Assembly (NCBI GenBank): GCA_963844325.1
Contig: CAWJNV010000002.1
Location: 7,378,001 to 7,442,000 of the forward strand
Reading direction: 5' to 3'
Length of the DNA stretch: 64,000 nt
Source of the DNA: CADCTQ01 sp963844325
Lineage (GTDB): Bacteria > Bacteroidota > Bacteroidia > Cytophagales > 172606-1
Shown here: piece by piece, positions 58,652 to 64,000 of the stretch
Position numbering within the stretch: the first letter of the stretch is position 1
Layout of the letters: the number at the start of each line of letters is the position of its first letter
The notes under the pieces: model-generated
The model's input: the letters and a program-made list of their open reading frames with translations, nothing else
Told to the model about the DNA's origin: nothing
The model's database searches: none
Made by a program: the position numbers and the translations under genes

Positions 58652-58679
58652 AAAGCCCCGGCAACCGTCGGGGCTTTTT
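58652..58679 (+). terminator. Intrinsic terminator after rho
   Basis: AAAGCCCCG, loop GCAACCGT, CGGGGCTTTTT. Confidence 0.88.
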
Positions 58680-58791
58680 GTCTTAATACGGCCTATATTC
58701 CTGACGAATAGAAATATTGGTAGTAGACCAAAGTTCATTAAGAATGAATAATCACGGCAGACAAATTGCCAGAATCTCGTAAATTCCAAAT

Positions 58792-59319
58792 GTGAGCAGA
58801 CCAGCAGAATACCTTCTTGATTTTGAAATCGATAAGCTGACTAATTCGGTTGAAAATACGGTAAGTGGCGACAGCTTTCCTACGGAGATCACTTATCTAA
58901 CAAGCTCCGACCTTAGGACAATAACCAAGAAAAACGGATGGGTATTCAACTGGAAACAGGAACTGAGCCGGAATGACTGTGAAGCCTATAAGCTTACCAT
59001 CATTCATAATCCTACCATTATTCAGGGATTAATGAGTTTAACCGTAAGGCCTGGTCACGTTTATCTTCATTTGCTTGAAAGTGCTCCCTTCAATAAGGGC
59101 CAAGCTAAATTGTATTCGGGAGTACCAGGAAATCTGGTAGCATTTGCCTGTAAACTTTCCTTCCAGCGGGGAGGAGAAGGATTTGTGTCTTTTCAAGCTA
59201 AAACCAAATTAATCGAACATTACGTTCTAACCTTAGGAGCACAACACATCGGCGGTCATCTAATGGTTATTGATTCAATTGCTGCTAAGAAATTGATTGA
59301 TACGTATTTTAAGTCATAA
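58792..59319 (+). CDS. Unknown protein, GNAT-like C-terminus; first gene of a two-gene pair
   Basis: 175 residues from a GTG start. I do not recognise a named family with confidence. The C-terminal half, VYLHLLESAPFNKG... GVPGNLVAFACKLSFQRGGEGFVSFQAKTKLIEHYV, in outline resembles a GNAT acetyltransferase fold (a beta strand and a helix equivalent to motif A) and is typical of lower-GC accessory genes in Bacteroidota. It is four bases before a 62-residue basic-tailed protein, a layout like toxin-antitoxin or modifying-enzyme pairs. GC is much lower than in rho. Whether it acetylates anything is not shown. Confidence 0.5.
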   Translation: MSRPAEYLLDFEIDKLTNSVENTVSGDSFPTEITYLTSSDLRTITKKNGWVFNWKQELSRNDCEAYKLTIIHNPTIIQGLMSLTVRPGHVYLHLLESAPFNKGQAKLYSGVPGNLVAFACKLSFQRGGEGFVSFQAKTKLIEHYVLTLGAQHIGGHLMVIDSIAAKKLIDTYFKS

Positions 59320-59323
59320 ATAA

Positions 59324-59512
59324 ATGGGACTGATCAGAGAAACAAGAGAAGTGGATTTCATCATTCAAAGCAAGCCCTTGACGCAGGAGGAAGAGCAGCG
59401 TTTGAGCAACTTCATCAAGCAGCGTAAACAAGAACTAGCTGAAAGTAGTACATCCACCACCAGCCCTGCCAAACGGGCAGTCCGTACATCGAAACGCAAG
59501 ACTACGTTGTAA
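59324..59512 (+). CDS. Small basic protein, second gene of the pair
   Basis: 62 residues starting MGLIRETREVDFIIQSKPLT, followed by a helix (EEEQRLSNFIKQRKQELAE) and a Ser/Thr/Lys/Arg tail (PAKRAVRTSKRK). Similar short proteins with an ETREVDF-type start occur beside such genes in Bacteroidota; I infer an antitoxin or partner role, with weak support. Follows its neighbour by four bases, so coupled translation is likely. Confidence 0.5.
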   Translation: MGLIRETREVDFIIQSKPLTQEEEQRLSNFIKQRKQELAESSTSTTSPAKRAVRTSKRKTTL

Positions 59513-60000
59513 CCAAGGGGCAATGCTGTGATTGCCGGGTTCCAAACTTCCTTGCTTCAACGTTCACGTGGGAAGCTATCAGGGTTACATTAACTACCCT
59601 TTACAACCGGCAGGCATACCTACTTCTAGGTATTTTTAGGTGAACCGGCAAAATTCATGCGTTAACCCCTTGACAAACACGGCTGCACCGGTTACTTTAG
59701 CATCACTGAGCCAGCCGTAACGCATAAAAATCCTTAATACTTCCAGGCATTTGCCGTACATCCGCTGATGCACCTCTGATGTGGCGCTTTTCTGCGGTGT
59801 AGATTAGCTTCCTTTCTTATTACCCCCTTTCCAGGTTCGGAACGGCTCCCGGCCGCTTCTGTACCGTTGGAATTACTTCGTCCGCATCGGCACCGCCTGC
59901 CCACCGGCATCCGGTTAGATTGGTCTCTTCTTTTCAAAGGGCGTCCCGTTTCCCAACCGGTCGCCAGCGTGCCCCATTTTCCATTGTCAATGTTATTTCC
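59513..60000. other. Pyrimidine-rich spacer, no gene seen
   Basis: About 490 bases containing words like TTGCTTCAACG and CCCTTTACAACC, of the same flavour as the spacer at 1880-2130. Open frames here lack support. Upstream region of the SNase-like gene. Confidence 0.4.
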
Positions 60001-60912
60001 ATGCCTTTCCGACTCATCAAAGGCACGTTCCACGTGCGCAACTACTCGCCCGACGGGGATTCGATCCGGTTCCAGCCCGATAACCCGGATTTGGTCCGTA
60101 CGTTAACCGGCGGCGATAAAGTGAGGTTCAACGCGAGGGGCCACGTGCAGCTCCGCATTGAGGCCATCGACGCCCTGGAGACGCACTACAACCCGCAGAG
60201 CGGCGGTGGTACGCTGCACCAGCCGCTGGGGCTTGCCAACCAGGCCCTGGACCACCTGCTGGCCTTCGTGGGCATTACGGACGTGGAATGGGACAGCACG
60301 CACCGCACCGTGCTCGACGCCCGCGACGACGTGCCCGGCTACATCCTGTCGCGTTCCGTGGAGAAGTACGGCCGGCCCATTGCTTTCGTGTTTGCCGGAG
60401 AAGACCACGCCGACGACGGCCGCAACGTACGCCTGGAGGTGGACCGCCTGCGGGAAAGCTACAACTACGAGGCGCTGGCCGGCGGCTTCGCCTACCCAAC
60501 ATACTACACCGGTTTGTTCTCCGACTTGCGGGAAGCCCTGACGGACGCCGTGCAGGCGGCCCGTGCCGACGGGCGGCTCATTCACAACGCGGACCGTACT
60601 ACGAATGGCGTTGTCATCACCTCCCTGCGCAGCATTACGGAGGAGTTTGCCATCCTGCCCAAGCTGTTCCGCCGCCTCTCGGAGTACCTGGTGAATGTGG
60701 GCACGGTGGCGGGCTTTAAGCGCAAGCTGGCCGAGTCCCGGGAGCCGGTGCTGGACCTGCGCCGCTGCCACTTTACCCACTTCGACACCTTCGTGGAGGA
60801 GTCCAGCAACCAGATCAAGCTGACCCGCTTCCCGGAAGAACTGGTATTTGATGAGATGCCGACTCGGCCGGCGAATGCGTTTGGGGAGTTGGTGGGGGAA
60901 ATGACTGTGTAA
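60001..60912 (+). CDS. Staphylococcal-nuclease-like (SNase) protein
   Basis: Cytosolic protein of 303 residues; ATG 60001 chosen, as earlier in-frame codons are poor. The N-terminal about 170 residues look like an SNase domain: DGDS at 18-21 (metal-binding Asp), the loop RIEAIDALE that aligns with the Arg35/Asp40/Glu43 triad of the nuclease (here Arg 52, Asp 57, Glu 60), and KYGRPIAFVF with Arg 125 in place of Arg87. All catalytic residues seem present. The C-terminal 130 residues are helical and unlike any nuclease I know. No signal peptide, unlike most secreted SNases. Good GC, unlike its neighbours. Confidence 0.6.
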   Translation: MPFRLIKGTFHVRNYSPDGDSIRFQPDNPDLVRTLTGGDKVRFNARGHVQLRIEAIDALETHYNPQSGGGTLHQPLGLANQALDHLLAFVGITDVEWDSTHRTVLDARDDVPGYILSRSVEKYGRPIAFVFAGEDHADDGRNVRLEVDRLRESYNYEALAGGFAYPTYYTGLFSDLREALTDAVQAARADGRLIHNADRTTNGVVITSLRSITEEFAILPKLFRRLSEYLVNVGTVAGFKRKLAESREPVLDLRRCHFTHFDTFVEESSNQIKLTRFPEELVFDEMPTRPANAFGELVGEMTV

Positions 60913-60963
60913 TCAATTGTATTAGTGCGTTCATCTACTGTCAACAACTCAATTTTCACAACT

Positions 60964-61032
60964 ATGAAAACCGACTTCTACACCAAAACGGTCCTCGCTG
61001 TAATTGCTCTATGGTTAGCTGAGTATAGTTAA
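60964..61032 (+). pseudogene. Truncated 22-codon remnant of a MKTDFYTK-type small membrane protein
   Basis: ATG 60964 reads MKTDFYTKTVLAVIALWLAEYS then stops. The beginning matches a common Cytophagales small protein with an N-terminal hydrophobic segment that normally continues to about 80-110 residues. Here it ends just after the hydrophobic run, so I read a remnant. Low confidence. Confidence 0.4.
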
Positions 61033-61078
61033 CAAGAACGGCGGCCGCACCGCGAGTGTCTGCAAATAAAAAAATAAT

Positions 61079-61873
61079 ATGAAAAAGCTTTACATAATTC
61101 TGCTTTTACTCGTTTCAACTCAATCTTATTCACAAATAGGTCCCTATTTGAGAGCAATCTTTTTTAATCCAAATGTTTACTATACTAAAGTAGATTTGAA
61201 ACTAACTCGATTTGCTGATGACGAAGGCAATTTACAGCCAACATCTGATGAAGTTACTTTAAAGCCTACATCCAGTCTAACAATCAGATATAAAATAGTA
61301 GGAACTGATGGAGATTATACAATAATTAAACTTCTTCCACGAATTAGAATTAACGCAGACAACACTGTTACAGTAGACGACCCAACCAGCCAAACTGAAA
61401 ATGCTGCAAATTATACATACCACATAAAAACAAAAGACTTTGTAATCAATCAAAAGGCTATATTAAGCGAAAAAATAGTTGGAACTCCACTGGTTTTCCC
61501 TTATAAACTAAGACTTCAAGATAAAGGTGATGGTGCAACTATTACAACAGATTTTACTGTAGGATATACTTTTGGTTTACGTTTAAAGGTGGGTCGAGTA
61601 CCTTATAAGCAAAACTTTTTTACAATCATCCCATATGGTTTTGGATTGGGATCAACAAAATATTTTTATCAAAATAGTGATACGACATATTCTGAAAAAA
61701 AAGATGGGGTGGCCATAACATATTACACAGGGGGGTTACTTTATACAATCAATAAAGTAAATGTAGGAATTTTTGCCGGGCGTGATGCCATGCTTGATAA
61801 GCAAAACAATTGGGCATACCAAGGGAAGTGGTGGTTTTCTTTCGGGCTTGGATATAAATTCAAAACCGATTAA
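61079..61873 (+). CDS. AT-rich secreted protein, probable outer-membrane beta-barrel
   Basis: 264 residues with signal peptide MKKLYIILLLLVSTQSYSQ. No family recognised. Strand-like alternation, frequent aromatic residues and a C-terminus WWFSFGLGYKFKTD, aromatic-ended as in outer membrane barrels. Much lower GC than surrounding genes and many Lys/Asn/Ile codons, which suggests recent transfer. No promoter of the usual type is obvious, and the next gene is 130 bases away. Confidence 0.6.
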   Translation: MKKLYIILLLLVSTQSYSQIGPYLRAIFFNPNVYYTKVDLKLTRFADDEGNLQPTSDEVTLKPTSSLTIRYKIVGTDGDYTIIKLLPRIRINADNTVTVDDPTSQTENAANYTYHIKTKDFVINQKAILSEKIVGTPLVFPYKLRLQDKGDGATITTDFTVGYTFGLRLKVGRVPYKQNFFTIIPYGFGLGSTKYFYQNSDTTYSEKKDGVAITYYTGGLLYTINKVNVGIFAGRDAMLDKQNNWAYQGKWWFSFGLGYKFKTD

Positions 61874-62006
61874 AAACTATGCCTAACAACAGATAAAAAG
61901 CAGCTATACGCTTTTCAGTATGACCGCTAGTGGTAAAGAAATGAAATTATTGTTACTAATTGTCGCTATGTAATAGAGTCTTCGTAACTTAGCACAAAAC
62001 AGTATA

Positions 62007-62204
62007 ATGAAGACCGCACTTTTTACCAGCGAGAAAGAAGCTGATCTGCAACTGTTGCTCGAACTTGCCAATAGACTCGGTATCAAGACCCGCGTACTTG
62101 ACGATGAAGAGATGGAAGATTTGGGGCTGGTTCATGCCATAGAGGCAGGCAAGACCGGTGAGTTTGTGGATACGGAGGACTATTTGAAGAAGCTCCGCTC
62201 ATGA
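62007..62204 (+). CDS. Antitoxin of a RelE/ParE module
   Basis: 65 residues, acidic, beginning MKTALFTSEKEADLQLLLELANRLG and ending FVDTEDYLKKLRS. The pattern (short N-terminal region, acidic helix, C-terminal toxin-binding DTEDYLKKL) is usual for Bacteroidota antitoxins paired with ParE/RelE toxins. Its last four bases overlap the start of the toxin gene, so translation is coupled. Confidence 0.8.
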   Translation: MKTALFTSEKEADLQLLLELANRLGIKTRVLDDEEMEDLGLVHAIEAGKTGEFVDTEDYLKKLRS

Positions 62205-62467
62205 ACGTCCGGATTGATAAGAGCTTTGCCAAGGATACAGATAAGATAAAAGACCAAAGTTTAAAAGGCAGGATTGCGGACGTTATCGGGCTGGTTCAAC
62301 AGGCGAAATCCATCCAGGAAATTACCAACCTCAAGAAGCTGAAAGGGGAACAACAGTATTACCGGATCAAGTTGGGAGATTACCGCATCGGGATCAAAGT
62401 TGACAACGACACGGTTGACTTCATTCGCTTCCTCCACCGCAAGGACATCTACCGGTATTTCCCATAA
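62201..62467 (+). CDS. RelE/ParE-family toxin
   Basis: 88 residues, basic. The family pattern is clear: N-terminal helix RIDKSFAKDTDKI, helix LKGRIADVIGLVQQA, then strands LKGEQQYYRIKLGDYRIGIKV and VDFIRFLHRKDIYRYF with the conserved Arg and Lys/His typical of RelE-type mRNA interferases. Overlaps the antitoxin by four bases. Expected to cut mRNA at the ribosome or, if ParE-like, to hit gyrase. Confidence 0.88.
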   Translation: MNVRIDKSFAKDTDKIKDQSLKGRIADVIGLVQQAKSIQEITNLKKLKGEQQYYRIKLGDYRIGIKVDNDTVDFIRFLHRKDIYRYFP

Positions 62468-62848
62468 TCTGGTCTCATCCGGCTTACAAGAAACTGAATG
62501 GCCGGGCAATCCACTCACTGATTATGTTGCAAGGCGGGCAGTAAGCATTCTATACGTGTCAGCTGCTGAGCTTGTGCTATACGGTATTACGCAAACCGGC
62601 TTCAACCCTTTGAGTGTCTCTTTCTTTCCTTGTAATACAGGCTTTCCCTCTTGCATTACCAGCTTCCCCCCGACAACACGCCTCCTATCCCACGTAACGC
62701 CGCCTTCACCACTTGCAGTGCCCCCGCCATCCGCTGCACCGCCCACAAAAACCGTTGCAAAGCCACTTGAACCCTACGTAGTGCCCGCTACAAGCCATGT
62801 TTACCTCTCTCCGGCTCCGGGAATGCAGGCTAAAAACCCTGTATTCCC
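62468..62848. other. Spacer with CTTGCA/GTAATAC words, no supported gene
   Basis: About 380 bases. Pyrimidine-rich with words such as CTTGTAATACAGG, CTTGCATTACC and CACTTGCAGTG, similar in kind to 1880-2130. A frame is open across it but reads as low-complexity Pro/Ser/Thr without start context. Confidence 0.45.
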
Positions 62849-63529
62849 ATGACTACCTCGCAGTCTAACAAATTGACCATGTACGAAACCGTGTTGAAGA
62901 CGCTGCAAGCCCACACCCACGTGTGGAACGACGCCGTCATCATGAACGAAGCCGTCAACGAACTGGCGCAACTGCTGCCGTTGATCCGGGAGGCTGCCGC
63001 CACCGGGGCTACTTCGCTGAAGGGCGTGACGGACGCCAAACGAACCAAGAAGGACGAGATGGCGAACCGCACCCGCATCGTTGCCGGGCTCGCCAGCGCC
63101 TACGCCGCCAAGACGAAGAACCTCACCCTGCAAGCCGCCCTCCACTTCTCGTTCTCCGAACTCCTGCGGGCCAAAGACAACCTCGCCATTGACCGCTGCA
63201 CGGCCGTTGCCGACCAGATCCGGCCGCACCTGCCGCAACTGGAAGCCTACGGCGTAACGGCCGAGGACTTCATCCGCCTGGAAGCCGACATTGCCGCGTT
63301 CCGCGCCCTGATCGGGGCCAAAGGACAGCAGCAGATCAGCCGCAACGTCAACACGCAGACGCTAACCGGGCGGTTCCGGCAGGCCGATGACCTGCTGAAG
63401 ACGCAGCTCGATAAACTCATGCTCCGCTACCGCGCTTCGCACCGCACGTTCTACGATGCGTACCTGGCGTCCCGCGTCATCCGCGACCTGGGTGGCCGCC
63501 GGCCGGCCCCCGTTGCCAAGGCTGCCTAA
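62849..63529 (+). CDS. Uncharacterised helical protein, 226 residues
   Basis: Cytosolic, all-helical, Ala/Leu-rich protein with no signal peptide. I know it only as a type of protein common in Cytophagales, often in several copies per genome. Central helices carry REAAATGATSLKGVTDAKRTKKDEMANRTRI and SFSELLRAKDNLAIDRC in outline; the C-terminus is basic (RDLGGRRPAPVAKAA). ATG 62849 is clear. A terminator follows. Function unknown. Confidence 0.62.
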   Translation: MTTSQSNKLTMYETVLKTLQAHTHVWNDAVIMNEAVNELAQLLPLIREAAATGATSLKGVTDAKRTKKDEMANRTRIVAGLASAYAAKTKNLTLQAALHFSFSELLRAKDNLAIDRCTAVADQIRPHLPQLEAYGVTAEDFIRLEADIAAFRALIGAKGQQQISRNVNTQTLTGRFRQADDLLKTQLDKLMLRYRASHRTFYDAYLASRVIRDLGGRRPAPVAKAA

Positions 63530-63576
63530 GCGGAATCTACTGGAAGCCGGACGGGTGCCAACGCAGCCGCCCCCCA

Positions 63577-63638
63577 AAAAACATCATCCCGGAAATTGCC
63601 TCCCCGGAAGGGCCGGCAACGTCCGGGACGATGTTTTT
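63577..63638. terminator. Large bidirectional terminator
   Basis: AAAACATCATCCCGGA on the left pairs with TCCGGGACGATGTTTTT on the right around a GC-rich inner loop, between convergent genes. Confidence 0.72.
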
Positions 63639-63743
63639 ATCCAAGTAACCAATCAAGAGACGGGGCTGAATGCATTACACGGTTCGCAACTGCCGTGCAT
63701 CAGTCTCTCGTCTAACGTCTAAAATCTCCTGTCTCATGTCTAT

Positions 63744-64000
63744 TTATTCCGTTACGTTGTAGTACCGCGTATCCACTACGATGCCCGGCTTCTGGCCGGA
63801 GTACACGTGCACCAGGGCCCGCTTGTTGTCGCCTTCCAGCCGGGATACCACGTACGCACCCAGCGGAATCTGCCGCACGGAGATCGGGCAGCGCTGCGGG
63901 GGCGGCTGGTGGCCGGCCGGACGGTTGGGGTACCAGATGCGGCAGTAGCCGGGAGGCGGCAGGTGCCCCTTCGGAATGCGGTACGCGGTGTGCTTGCGGT
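63744..64000 (-). CDS. Partial gene with PPPGxCRxWYPxRPxGxQPPP motif
   Basis: Minus-strand frame with its stop (TAA) at 63744-63746, open to the window edge. The visible 84 residues include IPKGHLPPPGYCRIWYPNRP, then GHQPPPQRCPISV, IPLGAYVVSR, and end VVDTRYYNVTE. The PPPGxCRxWYPxRPxGxQPPP stretch occurs in small exported proteins of proteobacteria and Bacteroidota; no function is known to me. Being cut by the edge, its start and any signal peptide cannot be seen. Confidence 0.7.
   Translation of the reverse strand, partial: RKHTAYRIPKGHLPPPGYCRIWYPNRPAGHQPPPQRCPISVRQIPLGAYVVSRLEGDNKRALVHVYSGQKPGIVVDTRYYNVTE

Noticed and set aside
62400..62852. 150-residue open frame between the toxin gene and 62849
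   Set aside because: It overlaps the toxin end and reads as Pro/Ser/Thr low complexity from a repeat-rich spacer.

Overview
The window reads as chromosome of a GC-rich member of the Bacteroidota, most likely order Cytophagales. Evidence seen here: Bacteroidota-type promoters (TTTG/TAnnTTTG), a 16S 3' end with GGAACACCTCC, SusC/SusD and PorZ (type IX secretion) genes, a fused E1 alpha/beta dehydrogenase, a degenerate EnvC in a TPR-DUF4292 operon, and many intergenic repeats of the kinds common in Cytophagales. Species cannot be fixed without a 16S search.

Layout. 0-2.2 kb: a PQQ-sugar-dehydrogenase-like gene cut by the window edge, an N-terminally truncated Rpn-type nuclease remnant and a repeat-rich spacer. 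2.2-5.6 kb: a cobalamin riboswitch controlling a BtuB-like TonB receptor, a PP-loop ATPase and a small Cys-rich DUF5522 protein. 5.8-8.2 kb: isocitrate dehydrogenase and a crotonase. 8.3-15.3 kb: an envelope cluster (flippase, dUTPase, sugar nucleotidyltransferase, TPR protein, DUF4292 lipoprotein, EnvC-like protein). 15.6-21.4 kb: a complete rRNA operon on the minus strand (16S, tRNA-Ile, tRNA-Ala, 23S, 5S) with promoter, processing stem and terminator. 21.9-36.4 kb: mostly housekeeping genes (LpxH-like phosphoesterase, DUF1573 protein, fused E1, two tandem paralogous lipoproteins, PdxJ, a soluble three-PAS histidine kinase, PhzF, RecO, PorZ, thymidine kinase, ferredoxin). 36.4-43.5 kb: an unknown proline-repeat protein, then LptD divergent from an N-acetylmuramoyl-L-alanine amidase followed by an MCE/MlaD protein and a lipoprotein MsrA. 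43.7-50.2 kb: a 149-bp twin repeat around a small secreted protein, then a SusC/SusD/lipoprotein uptake operon. 50.5-56.2 kb: metabolic genes (YiaK-like dehydrogenase, radical SAM protein, cupin, Glu/Leu-type dehydrogenase, MscS channel). 56.6-58.6 kb: rho, broken by seven single-base indels. 58.7-63.7 kb: an accessory strip of lower and uneven GC with a two-gene pair resembling a toxin-antitoxin unit, an SNase-like nuclease, a truncated micro-ORF, an AT-rich secreted protein, a RelE/ParE toxin-antitoxin module and an expanded-family helical protein. The window ends inside a further minus-strand gene.

The most unusual signal is the pair of 149-bp repeats at 43761-43909 and 44702-44850. Each carries an ECF-sigma-type promoter (AAC-N16-CGTA), a structured segment of about 110 nt and an intrinsic terminator. 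The five differences between copies fall only in the promoter spacer (three) or in one GNRA-capped stem where pairing is kept (two). This looks like a duplicated small RNA, or a 28-residue peptide cassette, under ECF sigma control. Second is rho, where codon-level conservation is perfect apart from seven indels in about 850 bases, which points to a local sequence-quality problem rather than decay.
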